Position numbers and translations under genes: made by a program
From: Bacteroidota bacterium
GTDB lineage: Bacteria; Bacteroidota; Bacteroidia; CAIKAF01
NCBI GenBank assembly: GCA_023432985.1
Contig: JAEZEQ010000041.1
Location: 1 to 58,395 of the forward strand
Length of the DNA: 58,395 nt
Reading direction: 5' to 3'
The notes under the pieces: generated by a model
What the model saw: only the letters and a program-made list of their open reading frames with translations
Databases searched by the model: none
What the model was told of the DNA's origin: nothing
Part shown: piece by piece, positions 1-10,400 of the stretch
Layout: every line of letters starts with the position of its first letter
How positions within the stretch are numbered: the first letter of the stretch is position 1

Positions 1-746
1 ATGCGTATGCTATGGCGTAAAAATCAAACTCTTCGATTAAAAATGAAAGGGTTTGTTCGAATATCGCAAATGAGAAATTCAGAATTAAAAAACGGGAAAA
101 TAAATAGAGAATTAGTCGAAAAAAGGGCGATGATTTGATTTGCGTATGATGCGTAAACGGGTGATGCGCTTGAGGCGGAACAAAGCGGATAATAGCCTGT
201 GGATAAGGAGGATGATGGCTTTGAAGCTCATAACACCAGCTTAGCAACAGGCGCATAACTGCACAATTTGAAAAAGTGGAATAAGATAGTATATTTGTCT
301 AAAGCTTTGGTTACGGGTGATATGCGCCCGTCGCTAAGCTGCGGAACGTTGGCAGCAAGCGTAAAACGACACGACACAGCAGACATTGACACGAAAAAGA
401 GTAATTAATTTTGACAGGTGGACAACGACATACAGATCATATTGAAAACGGACAACGAGTAAGCCGACACTCATTGCCCACGCAATGTTTTTTATTTTTT
501 CCTCACCCGCATTTTTTAAAAACAAATGCGAAGCATTCACGAGCACCGCTAAAAAGAAAACTAAACAAGCGAGTAATTTTAGCCTACCCGCATTGGCATA
601 TTGGCTTTGCCTCACCCGCAAAGCCAACCCTTCGGCAAAAGCCAAAGAGCCAATTTTGCCACCCGCAAATGACAGTTTCGGGCATAGAAAAACTATCTTT
701 ACCAACATTAAAATAAATTGTAAAACAGCAGCATAAGACACAATAA
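1..746. other. Leader region before the restriction operon, no supported gene
   Basis: I see no convincing coding sequence in these 746 bases. The short open frames lack family features and overlap each other on both strands. The region holds an imperfect palindrome at 237-341 (listed separately), a TATATTTG -7-like box at 290-297, and a run of loosely repeated CCCGCA-containing words between about 505 and 670. The promoter of hsdM could be the 290-297 box or a weaker TATCTTTA at about 696; neither can be decided from sequence. Confidence 0.6.
237..354. repeat. Imperfect palindrome element A with AACGTT end (attC-like)
   Basis: The 21-nt arm at 237-257 is the reverse complement of 321-341 with 19 of 21 positions matching; the arms are 63 nt apart. 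Immediately after the right arm comes AACGTTGGCA (345-354). The same design (long imperfect palindrome, then AACGTT or a close relative) recurs at 11455-11598 and in part at 12764-12890. CGTTGGCA at 347-354 is mirrored as TGCCAACG at 11401-11408, after the restriction operon. The architecture recalls integron attC sites, but the core heptamers do not fit the attC consensus well and no integrase is in the window. Confidence 0.5.
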
Positions 747-3299
747 ATGGCAATCAAAAAATCTGAATTATACAGCTCTCTATGGGCAAGTTGTGACGAA
801 CTGAGAGGTGGAATGGACCCGAGCCAATACAAGGACTATATCCTTGTGTTGTTGTTTGTAAAGTATGTGAGTGACAAATACGCCAACGACCCTGATGCAA
901 TTATTGAGATTCCCGAAGGTGGTAGTTTCAAGGATATGCAAGCCCTGAAAGGCAACAAGGATATTGGCAGCCAAATCAACATCATTATTGGCGAACTGGC
1001 AAAGGCCAACGACCTGAAAGGCGTGATTGATGTGGCTGACTTTACTGATGACGACAAACTGGGCAAAGGCAAAGAAATGGTGGACAGGTTAAGCAACCTG
1101 ATAGCCATTTTTGAAAATCCAGCTTTGGACTTTTCTAAGAACCGTGCCGGTGGCGATGATATTCTGGGCGATGCCTTTGAATACTTGATGAAAAACTTTG
1201 CGACCGAAAGCGGCAAGAGCAAAGGACAATTTTACACACCAAGCGAAGTGAGTCGAGTAATGGCCAAAGTGCTGAATATTCATAACGCCACCAACAAAAC
1301 CACATTTTATGACCCTACCTGCGGTTCGGGTTCATTGTTGTTGAAAGCATTGGACGAAGCCGATGGCAAAGGCACCATTTACGGACAGGAAAAAGATGTG
1401 GCAACGGCTGCACTTGCCCGTATGAATATGATTCTTCACGGACAGGAAGCCATTGAAATTCACCGTGGACAGAGCACTTTATCCGACCCGTTTTTTAAAA
1501 ATAGCAACGGACACCTGAAAACTTTTGACTTTGTAGTCGCTAATCCACCTTTTTCATCCAAGAATTGGGCAACGGGTTTTGACCCGCAAAATGACTTGTT
1601 TGGTCGTTTTGAAAAAGACGAAGAAGAAAGTGCCAAAACGGGTAAAGCCACCTACAAAACGCCACCCGACAAAAATGGCGATTATGCTTTTTTGCTGCAC
1701 ATTCTCAAATCACTAAAAAGCACAGGAAAAGGGGCTTGTATTTTACCGCACGGTGTTTTGTTTCGTGGAAATGCCGAAGCCGAAATTCGTAAGAGTTTGA
1801 TTTTGCGTGGCTACATCAAAGGTATTATCGGTTTGCCTGCCAACTTGTTTTACGGCACAGGTATTCCAGCCTGCATTATTGTGATGGACAAAGAAGGAGC
1901 CGATGAACGCAAACACATCTTTATGTTGGATGCCAGCAAAGGCTTTATCAAAGACGGCAACAAAAACCGTTTGCGTGAACAGGACATTCACAAAATTGTG
2001 GACGTATTCAATAAACAGATTGAACTGCCCAAATACAGCCGATTGGTAAGTGTGGAAGAAATCAGTGACCCGAAAAATGATTTTAACCTGAACATACCCC
2101 GTTATATTGATAGTCAGGAAGCCGAAGACATTCAAGACATTGCTGCCCATTTGTTGGGTGATATTCCCAATGCCGATATTGATGCTTTGGAAGAATATTG
2201 GAAAGTGTATCCATCGCTTCGAAAGCAACTGTTTAGAGACGGTCGCAAAAACTATTCGCAGCTTACTGTTGAACCAGCCCAGGTAAAGAATGAAATATTC
2301 TCACATCCTGAGTTTGTACAGTTCAGTAAGGAAATGGATGCTGTGTTTGAAGCTTGGAAAACCAAGAACACCGCTTTTCTGAAAACGCTGAAAACAGGCA
2401 TTAAACCCAAGCAAACCATTAACCGCATTTCGGAAGATGTGCTGACGACCTACACAGGCAAAGCCCTGATGGACAAGTACGATGTGTATCAGCATTTGAT
2501 GAACTACTGGAATGATGTAATGCAAGACGATTGCTACCTGATTGCTGCCGATGGATGGAAAGCCGAACTCAGCATCATCAAACAGACGAAAACAGCCACC
2601 GTGTGGGATTGCGATTTGGTGCCGAAGTATTTGGTCATAGACCGATATTTCTTAACCGAGAAAAAAGCCATTGAACAGTTGGAAGCCGATAAGGAAGCCA
2701 TTGTTACACAAATGACCGAACTGGAAGAAAACCTACCAGATGGTGTGGAAGAAGACGACTGGATTTTGAATGAAGTGAAAAACGCCAAAGGCAAAATAAC
2801 CAAGGCTTTGGTGGAAGATAAAATACGGGAATTGAAAATTGAGATTCTGAAAATACCTGCATACAAAACCAAAAAGGAAGTTACCAAGATTATCAAGGAC
2901 AGTTTTGAAAAAGCCAAACGAAACGATAGCAATGAAGAAGCCTTTGGAAAATTAGATGTGTTGCAAAGTTTTATTGACTTGCTGGCTAAGGATAGCGAAG
3001 TAAAAGACAAGATTAAGAAAGCGGTTGCCGACCTTGACAAAAAAGTAATTGAACGCTACAAAACACTCACCGAAGACGAGATAAAGCAATTGGTGGTGGA
3101 TGATAAATGGATGGCAAGCATTGAACGTAGCGTAAAAACCGAAATGGAACGCATCAGCCAACGACTGACTCAACGCATTAAGGAACTGGCAGAACGCTAC
3201 GAAACACCGCTGCCGAGACAAACCAATGAGGTAAAGCTATTGGAGGAGAAAGTAAATAAACACTTGGAAATGATGGGTTTTAGTATGGAAATCCTATAA
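747..3299 (+). CDS. hsdM: Type I restriction-modification DNA methyltransferase subunit (HsdM)
   Basis: N6-adenine DNA methyltransferase subunit of a type I restriction-modification complex; with HsdS it methylates host DNA and with HsdR it forms the endonuclease. The N-terminal helical HsdM_N domain covers about residues 1-140. The AdoMet-binding motif DPTCGSGSLL starts at D189 and the catalytic NPPF motif at N266. At 850 aa it is longer than classical HsdM (about 500 aa): the last 350 or so residues form a charged, probably helical extension seen in many Bacteroidota and long HsdM proteins. The ATG at 747 fits the family N-terminus. It is the first gene of the operon; the next gene begins 71 nt downstream after a weak hairpin. 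Confidence 0.95.
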   Translation: MAIKKSELYSSLWASCDELRGGMDPSQYKDYILVLLFVKYVSDKYANDPDAIIEIPEGGSFKDMQALKGNKDIGSQINIIIGELAKANDLKGVIDVADFTDDDKLGKGKEMVDRLSNLIAIFENPALDFSKNRAGGDDILGDAFEYLMKNFATESGKSKGQFYTPSEVSRVMAKVLNIHNATNKTTFYDPTCGSGSLLLKALDEADGKGTIYGQEKDVATAALARMNMILHGQEAIEIHRGQSTLSDPFFKNSNGHLKTFDFVVANPPFSSKNWATGFDPQNDLFGRFEKDEEESAKTGKATYKTPPDKNGDYAFLLHILKSLKSTGKGACILPHGVLFRGNAEAEIRKSLILRGYIKGIIGLPANLFYGTGIPACIIVMDKEGADERKHIFMLDASKGFIKDGNKNRLREQDIHKIVDVFNKQIELPKYSRLVSVEEISDPKNDFNLNIPRYIDSQEAEDIQDIAAHLLGDIPNADIDALEEYWKVYPSLRKQLFRDGRKNYSQLTVEPAQVKNEIFSHPEFVQFSKEMDAVFEAWKTKNTAFLKTLKTGIKPKQTINRISEDVLTTYTGKALMDKYDVYQHLMNYWNDVMQDDCYLIAADGWKAELSIIKQTKTATVWDCDLVPKYLVIDRYFLTEKKAIEQLEADKEAIVTQMTELEENLPDGVEEDDWILNEVKNAKGKITKALVEDKIRELKIEILKIPAYKTKKEVTKIIKDSFEKAKRNDSNEEAFGKLDVLQSFIDLLAKDSEVKDKIKKAVADLDKKVIERYKTLTEDEIKQLVVDDKWMASIERSVKTEMERISQRLTQRIKELAERYETPLPRQTNEVKLLEEKVNKHLEMMGFSMEIL

Positions 3300-3308
3300 A
3301 AAACGAAA

Positions 3309-3342
3309 CCCGCTAGTTTGAATGGCTTCAGGGACTAACGGG
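3309..3342 (+). other. Hairpin between hsdM and the RhuM-like gene
   Basis: CCCGCTAGT (3309-3317) pairs with ACTAACGGG (3334-3342) at 8 of 9 positions across a 16-nt loop. No T-run follows, so it is not a standard terminator. It could be an mRNA processing or attenuation element that sets the ratio of HsdM to downstream products; that role is speculation. Confidence 0.3.
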
Positions 3343-3370
3343 AATAAGATGAGACAAAGATAGAAAATAA

Positions 3371-4228
3371 ATGAAAAACGAAATAGTTTTATATCGCCCG
3401 GATGAGCTAACCGAACATATTGAAGTGAGGTTAGAAGATGATACCGTTTGGCTTACTCAGTTGCAAATGGCATCATTGTTTGGGCAAACCAAACAGAATA
3501 TTAGTTTGCATATCAGTAATTGTTTCAAAGAAGGAGAATTAGATAAATTGGCAACCGTCAAGGAATCCTTGACAGTTCAAATAGAAGGAGCCAGAAGAGT
3601 TAATCGTAAAATAGAATACTACAATCTCGATATAATCATATCTGTTGGCTACCGTGTAAAATCTAAGCAAGGTACGCAATTCCGTATTTGGGCTACCAAT
3701 GTGTTAAGGGATTATTTATTGAAAGGCTATGCATTGAACCAACGGATGGACAGAATAGAGAACAATTACGAAAGCTTGCACAAAGAGGTAAAACAAATCT
3801 CCTTGCAACTAAGAACAAATGAATTGCCCAATCAAGGCATCTTCTTTGAAGGACAAATTTTTGATGCCTATGTGTTTGTGGCCGACATTATTAAAGAAGC
3901 CAAAATCGATATAATTCTGATTGATAACTATGTGGACGAAACCGTGTTGACCCTGTTGGCCAAAAGAAAAAAGAATGTTGCTGTCACCATTTATTCCAAG
4001 CAAATTTCCAAACAACTGCAATTGGATGTAGAAAAATACAACAGCCAATACCCGCCTGTTGCACTAAAAACCTTTGCCTACAGCCACGACCGTTTTTTAA
4101 TTATTGACCAGAAAGAACTATACCACTTAGGAGCATCTCTCAAAGATTTAGGTAAAAAATGGTTTGCCTTCTCTAAAATGGATTCACTCACAGCCGATGT
4201 ATTGGCTAAATTGAAAAATGTAAAATGA
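3371..4228 (+). CDS. RhuM-family protein with C-terminal PLD-like domain
   Basis: The N-terminal 125 or so residues match the virulence RhuM / DNA-binding family often inserted in type I restriction operons: look for VWLTQLQMASLF, a KQNISLH stretch, the YNLDIIISVGYRVKS block and RIWATNVLRDYL. After a short helical linker, residues from about 155 to 285 form a second domain with a phospholipase-D-like HDRFLIID motif (H239) followed by HLGASLKDLGKKW. This motif lacks the canonical HxK spacing, so catalysis is uncertain. Its stop overlaps the hsdS start (ATGA at 4225-4228), indicating translational coupling. The molecular role is unknown; it may bind DNA or regulate, or add to, the restriction function. 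Confidence 0.8.
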   Translation: MKNEIVLYRPDELTEHIEVRLEDDTVWLTQLQMASLFGQTKQNISLHISNCFKEGELDKLATVKESLTVQIEGARRVNRKIEYYNLDIIISVGYRVKSKQGTQFRIWATNVLRDYLLKGYALNQRMDRIENNYESLHKEVKQISLQLRTNELPNQGIFFEGQIFDAYVFVADIIKEAKIDIILIDNYVDETVLTLLAKRKKNVAVTIYSKQISKQLQLDVEKYNSQYPPVALKTFAYSHDRFLIIDQKELYHLGASLKDLGKKWFAFSKMDSLTADVLAKLKNVK

Positions 4229-5478
4229 AAGAAACAACATACAAACAAACCGAAGTGGGCTTGATTCCGAGTGATTGGGACATTTTTCTTTTAGACGAGT
4301 TGGCAACTAAAATCGGTAGTGGCATAACTCCAACTGGTGGTTCAACAGTTTATAAGGAAGATGGACGACCATTTATAAGAAGTCAAAATATTGGATGGGG
4401 TAATTTATTACTTGATGATATTGCTTTTATTGATGATGAAACACATCAAACGTTTCCAAATACGGAAATAAAAATCAATGATGTTTTTTTAAATATTTCT
4501 GGGGCGTCTATTGGAAGGAGTTCTTTCGCAAATGAAAAATTAGTTGGAGGTAATGTTAATCAGCACGTTTGTATAATCAGAGTAATCGATAAAAAACTAA
4601 ATCCAAATTATTTAAATCTGTTTTTGCTTTCAAAAAATGGACAAAAACAAATAGACAGCTTTCAGTCTGGTGGAAATAGACAGGGGTTAAATATTGGTCA
4701 AATAAAGTCTTTTCAAATACCAATTCCACCAACACTCGAAGAACAAACCGCCATAGCTACCGCCCTATCCGATGCCGATGCCTTAATAAGCAGTTTAGAA
4801 AAACTCATTGCCAAAAAACGAATGATAAAGCAAGGGGCAATGCAACAACTGCTGCAACCGAAAGAGGGTTGGGAGGTGAAGAAATTACCAGAACTAGTTT
4901 GGTTTCAAGAAGGCCCAGGTGTTCGCAACAGTCAATTTACAAGTTCAGGGGTTAAATTATTGAATGGTACTAATATTGAAGATGGCAAACTGATATTGGA
5001 AAAAACTGACAGGTATATTTCCGAAAAAGAAGCCTATGGTTGGTATTCTCATTTTCTGGTTAATGAAGGAGATATACTTATTGCTTGTTCAGGCGTAACA
5101 ATTGATAGGTTTGATGAAAAAGTTACGGTAGCAGATTCTACTCATTTACCATTGTGTATGAACACAAGTACAATGCGTTTCAAAATCATTTCAAAAGATT
5201 TATCAAAGTCATACTTCCTTCATTTTCTCAAATCAAAATCTTTCAAAGAGCAAATTGGTGGAAAAGCGACAGGATCAGCTCAATTAAATTTTGGCCCATC
5301 TCACGTTAAAATGGTTGATTTGAATTTACCAACTCTAACTGAACAAGAGAATATATCATCCATCCTATCCGATATGGATGCAGAGATAAACGCTTTAGAA
5401 ACCAAATTGGAGAAATACCGCAAGGTAAAATTGGGGATGATGCAAAATTTATTAACGGGAAAAATTAGATTGATTTAA
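4225..5478 (+). CDS. hsdS: Type I restriction-modification specificity subunit (HsdS)
   Basis: DNA-recognition subunit of the type I system. It has the expected two-target-recognition-domain layout in 417 aa. The first domain opens with IPSDWDIFLLDEL and ends in the conserved region IPPTLEEQTAIATALSDADA plus a helical spacer. The second domain opens at GWEVKKLPELV and ends in the parallel repeat LPTLTEQENISSILSDMDA plus a helix. These two similar conserved regions form the coiled-coil that sets the gap between half-sites. It starts inside the stop of the upstream RhuM-like gene and is followed after one base by the DUF262 gene. The half-site sequences cannot be predicted from the protein alone. 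Confidence 0.95.
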   Translation: MKETTYKQTEVGLIPSDWDIFLLDELATKIGSGITPTGGSTVYKEDGRPFIRSQNIGWGNLLLDDIAFIDDETHQTFPNTEIKINDVFLNISGASIGRSSFANEKLVGGNVNQHVCIIRVIDKKLNPNYLNLFLLSKNGQKQIDSFQSGGNRQGLNIGQIKSFQIPIPPTLEEQTAIATALSDADALISSLEKLIAKKRMIKQGAMQQLLQPKEGWEVKKLPELVWFQEGPGVRNSQFTSSGVKLLNGTNIEDGKLILEKTDRYISEKEAYGWYSHFLVNEGDILIACSGVTIDRFDEKVTVADSTHLPLCMNTSTMRFKIISKDLSKSYFLHFLKSKSFKEQIGGKATGSAQLNFGPSHVKMVDLNLPTLTEQENISSILSDMDAEINALETKLEKYRKVKLGMMQNLLTGKIRLI

Positions 5479-5479
5479 T

Positions 5480-7456
5480 ATGGCACAAGAAATAGTACAG
5501 AGTTTAATTACGCCTAATGCTCACACCATCAACAAGGTGTTTTCGGAGAAAGACCGATACTACATTGACATTTACCAGCGTGATTACAAATGGCAAAAAA
5601 GTCAGGTAGAAACTTTACTTAGGGATATCGAATTGCGTTTCAACCTAACCAAGAGAAACATAAGCGACCCAAAAAACATCAAGAAAGATGTGTTGGAGAA
5701 TTTCAAACCATATTTTCTAAACACTTACCTGACCTGTAAAACAAGCAACTATGTTTCTATAGTTGATGGTCAACAGCGATTGACCACCTTTCTCATAATG
5801 CTAATTGCATTAAAACGCCTTGTTGGTGAAGTGCATAAAAATGAAAACTATGTAATAAAAACAGTTAGCACCGCCACCTTGGAAAAACTCATTTTTGAAG
5901 CTGACGACTTTGACAAGCCCGAGTACTATAAGATATACAACCCCAATCGCCAAAGTGCTTTTGACTATATATTGGGCAATTTAGAAACCTACGAACCCAA
6001 GGACGAAACCCAAAAGAGAATCGTAGAGAACTTCGGAATCATTTCAGGATATTTTAACAGCTTTTTTAAATCTGATGTTCCAGAAACTCCAATTGATGTT
6101 ACCAAACTAACCTACTACATCTACTACATTTTAGAGAAGCTCAATATTGTTGAAATTCACATCGAACAACAGGAAAATGTAGCCACCATTTTTGAAGTGG
6201 TAAACGACCGTGGTTTAGGCTTGAAGCCCTATGAAATTCTGAAAGGTAAGTTTCTTGGAAATTTATACAACCAGCAAAAAGAAAAAGCCAATGAAATTTG
6301 GGTAGAACTACAAAACAAGTATTACAACAGCATAATCAAGAACAGCACCGAAAACGAGATAGACCTTGATACCTTTTTCAAGCTGTATTTACGGGCAAAG
6401 TTTGCCGACACTGAAAACGATTACAAGAAATTTGAAGACAAGTATCATTACGAAATTTATTCCAATCAAAAGATTCTGAATTTCTTCAATCGGTTTGAAG
6501 ATACCGAGAAGCTTTATCAATGGGTGGTGAATGACTTCAAATATTTTGCAGAACTGCATCTTTCCATAAGAACAAGCTACGAAAACGAGTTCCTGATTTT
6601 CAATAAGCTACTCGACCAAAATCAGCAGTACCTATTGATTGTATCAGCTATTGAACTGAACGATAAGCAGGAGAAAGATAAAATCACCTTGGTGGCTAAG
6701 AAGTTCGACCAAATGCACGCTACCATTCGTTTGCTGGATTTATATGACAGTAACGACTTTCAGGATTTGGTTTATAAACTACTTCCAAAAGTCAGAAACA
6801 AAACACTTCAAGAAATTACCGAAGCATTTGACACTGTATTGATTGAATTTTTGGAAGGCGAAGAAATCATCACCAAAGGAGCATATGCTACCATTGGAGA
6901 TTTGTACAAGTTTGAACTATTTCAAAACACCCGCAACCGTTGGCTAAATTTCACCAAATACACATTAATGCGTATTGATAAGTATCTGGCAGATGTTCTA
7001 GACAAGCCTTCATATTGTAAAGATACATTGGCAGACCTAGAAGAACGGTTTAACAAAAACAACAAAAAAGTTTATGGTATGCACTTAGAGCATATCTATG
7101 CCAACAACGACAAAAACAAGAAGCTTTTCACAGACGAGCACGGCATTTTTGATGAAGCTAAATTCAACACAGTAAGAAATAAATTAGGAATGGTGCTTTT
7201 GCTGAAAGACAAACAAAATATTAGCAGCAGCAATGATTACTATTCACTAAAAGTAGATGATTATAAAACCAGTAATTTGATTTGGAACGAATTGCTGGTT
7301 GGGCATATGGATTCAATTGATAGAAGAAACTTGCCCCAACACATAAACTTCACCACTGTAAATCCAAATGCAGATGGTGTATTTCCACTTGAAATGCTGG
7401 AAACAAGACAGAAGGAAACTTTTGAAATGCTAAAATTGATTTGGGGTTTTAATTAA
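5480..7456 (+). CDS. DUF262-DUF1524 (GmrSD-like) protein inside the type I operon
   Basis: Member of the DUF262/DUF1524 group that includes the modification-dependent GmrSD and related anti-phage nucleases. The DUF262 half shows YQRDYKW (Y32-W38) and VDGQQRLTT (V95 onward, a ParB-like nucleotide-binding motif), then FEVVNDRG around residue 239. The C-terminal DUF1524 half has an HNH-like HLEHIYANN (H535, H538) and the NKLGMVLLL strand around residue 570 that matches the family's GNLTLL region. At 658 aa it is a full-length single-chain version. It lies 1 nt after hsdS and 6 nt before hsdR, so it is probably co-transcribed. It may restrict modified phage DNA that escapes the type I enzyme; this is inference from family and position. 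Confidence 0.85.
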   Translation: MAQEIVQSLITPNAHTINKVFSEKDRYYIDIYQRDYKWQKSQVETLLRDIELRFNLTKRNISDPKNIKKDVLENFKPYFLNTYLTCKTSNYVSIVDGQQRLTTFLIMLIALKRLVGEVHKNENYVIKTVSTATLEKLIFEADDFDKPEYYKIYNPNRQSAFDYILGNLETYEPKDETQKRIVENFGIISGYFNSFFKSDVPETPIDVTKLTYYIYYILEKLNIVEIHIEQQENVATIFEVVNDRGLGLKPYEILKGKFLGNLYNQQKEKANEIWVELQNKYYNSIIKNSTENEIDLDTFFKLYLRAKFADTENDYKKFEDKYHYEIYSNQKILNFFNRFEDTEKLYQWVVNDFKYFAELHLSIRTSYENEFLIFNKLLDQNQQYLLIVSAIELNDKQEKDKITLVAKKFDQMHATIRLLDLYDSNDFQDLVYKLLPKVRNKTLQEITEAFDTVLIEFLEGEEIITKGAYATIGDLYKFELFQNTRNRWLNFTKYTLMRIDKYLADVLDKPSYCKDTLADLEERFNKNNKKVYGMHLEHIYANNDKNKKLFTDEHGIFDEAKFNTVRNKLGMVLLLKDKQNISSSNDYYSLKVDDYKTSNLIWNELLVGHMDSIDRRNLPQHINFTTVNPNADGVFPLEMLETRQKETFEMLKLIWGFN

Positions 7457-7462
7457 AAGCAT

Positions 7463-10400
7463 ATGAGCAAAGTAGGACAAATAGAACGTGCCACCCAAAA
7501 CCGTGTAGTCAAGCTTTTTCAGGAAGTTTTGAAATATGATTATTTGGGTAATCTTGAAAAAGAAGAAGACAACAGCAATATAGATGAAGCTTTGCTAACG
7601 GCATACCTTACCAAAAAAGGACACAGCGAAAACTTGATTGGCAAAGTGGTGTATGAGTTTAAGAAAATTGCAACCATCAACACCAATGACGACCTGTATC
7701 AAGCCAATAAAAATGTATATGCTGCACTACGGTATGGCATCAATGTAAAAGAAGAAGCAGGTCAAAACAAAGAAACCGTTTACCTGATTGACTGGAAAAA
7801 TCCGCTTGAAAATGATTTTGCCATTGCCGAAGAAGTTACCATCAAAGGGCAGCACAACAAACGCCCCGATATTGTACTGTACATTAACGGCATTGCCCTT
7901 GGCGTATTGGAATTGAAACGGAGCACGGTTTCTGTTTCGGAAGGTATTCGCCAAAACAACGACAACCAAAAGCATCTCTTCATCAAACCGTTTTACACCA
8001 CCATTCAGTTAGTGATGGCAGGGCAAGATGTGGAAGGATTGCGGTATGCAGCTATTGACACCCCTGAAAAGTATTACCTGAAATGGAAGGAAGTCAATGA
8101 GGAATTTAATCCGAATGATACTTACCTGTTGGAACTTACCAAATCCATCAGGGAACAAGCAGCCCAAGCAGAAAACCAACTCGACAAGAACATTATTGAA
8201 ATGTTGGGCAAAGAACGGCTCATTGAAATCCTGCACGATTTTGTAGTGTTTGACCGTGGGCAAAAGAAGTTTTGCCGCCCCAATCAGTATTTCGGTATCA
8301 AAGCAGCACAGGAAAGCATCCGTAAGCGTGAAGGTGGTATTATTTGGCATACACAAGGCAGCGGCAAGAGTTTAACAATGGTTTGGCTTACCAAATGGAT
8401 TCGGGAGTTCAACCCCAATGCCCGTGTACTCATCATTACCGACCGTGACGAACTGGATAAGCAAATAGAAAAAGTTTTCAAAGGCGTTGATGAGCAGATT
8501 CTTCGCACCAAAAGCGGAGCCGATTTGATTGAAAAACTCAATGCTACCACCCCTTGGTTGTTGTGTTCACTCATTCACAAATTCGGCAATAAAGAGGAAG
8601 GGGCAGACAAAGCAAAAGATTACGATAGTTATTTGGAAGAACTGAAAAACAGTCTTCCCAAAGATTTCAAACCCAAAGGCGAGTTTTATGTATTTGTAGA
8701 TGAATGTCATCGAAGCCAAAGCGGGGACCTGAACAAAGCAGTGCGGAAAATTTTGGGCGATGATGCCTTGTTTATCGGTTTCACGGGAACGCCACTAATG
8801 AAAGCCGACAAACAAAAGAGTATTGAGATTTTTGGTAAATACATTCATACCTACAAATTTGATGAAGCCGTAAAAGACGGTGTTGTTTTGGATTTGCGTT
8901 ATGAAGCCCGAGACATAGAACAGAAAATCACTTCACTGGATAAGATTGACGCCTGGTTTGACAGTAAAACAAAAGGTTTGACCGATTTTGCCAAAACCGA
9001 ACTGAAACAAAAATGGGGCACAATGAAAAAGGTGTTCAGTTCCGTTGGTCGTTTACAAAAAATTGTTGCCGATATTCTGTTGGATATGGAAACCCGTGAA
9101 CGCTTGCAAAACGGTAGAGGTAACGCTATTTTGGTTTCGGATAGTATTTACAATGCTTGCCGTTTTTATCAGTTGTTTCAAGACTCAGGATTTACCCGTT
9201 GTGCCATTGTAACATCGTTTGCCCCATCGCACAGTGACATAAAAGGAGAAGGCGAAGGTTACACCGAAAAGTTGATGCAATACGACATCTACCAAAAGAT
9301 GCTCAACGGCAAAGCACCGGAAGACTTTGAAGATGAAGTGAAAAAACGCTTCATTGACGAACCTGCTCAAATGAAATTGCTGATAGTAGTTGACAAGCTA
9401 CTCACAGGATTTGACGCACCAAGTGCCACATATTTATACATAGACAAGAGTATGCGAGACCACGGTTTGTTTCAGGCAATTTGCCGAGTAAACCGTTTGG
9501 ACGGTGATGATAAGGATTACGGCTACATCATTGACTACAAAGATTTGTTTGGAAGCTTAGAAAATGCCTACAAAGATTTTACTTCCAAAGCCTTTGAAGA
9601 TTATGACCAAAAAGATGTGGAAGGACTTCTCTCTGACCGCTTGGCAAAAGGAAAAGAACGATTGGATGATGCATTGGAAACCATCCGTGCTTTGTGTGAA
9701 GATGTAGTTCCACCAAAAGGAACACAGCAGTACATTGCTTATTTCTGTGGGAATCCGCAAATCAAGGAAGACCTTAAAGACACCGAACCTAAGCGAGTAG
9801 CTTTGTACAAAGCTGTTATTTCTTTAATCAGGGCTTATGCAAACATAGCGGATGAAATGGAAGAAGCGGGCTATACTCCTACTCAAATTGAAAAAATTAA
9901 AGAGGAAATTAAACACTTTGAAAATGTTCGTAAGGAAATCCAGTTAGCCAGTGGCGACTGGGTGGATTTGAAACAATACGAACCTGCAATGCGGCATTTG
10001 ATTGACAGTTACATTGCCGCTGAAGAAAGCAAAAAAGTTTCGGCTTTTGATGATTTCAGTTTAGTTGAATTGCTTGTAAAAGATGGAAAAGGAGCTTTAG
10101 AAAAACTCCCCGAAAACATCAAGAAGAACAAAGAAGCAATGGCTGAAACCATTGAAAATAATTTGCGAAAAGTAATCATTGAAGAAAGTCCGACCAACCC
10201 GATTTACTACGAAAAAATGAGTGTGCTGCTTGATGAATTAATCAAGTTGCGGAATGAAGAAGCCGAAGCCTATGAAAAATACTTGGAAGAGATTGTAAAA
10301 CTGGCAGTAAAAATCAAAAAGCCTGAGACCAGTAATGAATATCCTTCAAGCATTAATACCCAAGCCAAACGAGCATTGTATGACAACCTTGACCGTGATG

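Noticed and set aside
1..138. A 45-codon + strand frame at the window start
   Set aside because: No recognisable motif; short and basic, with nothing to distinguish it from chance.
411..736. Overlapping frames of 101 and 83 codons on the + strand before hsdM
   Set aside because: They overlap each other and minus-strand frames, lack any family motif, and their sequence is low-information noise from an AT/CCCGCA-rich leader.
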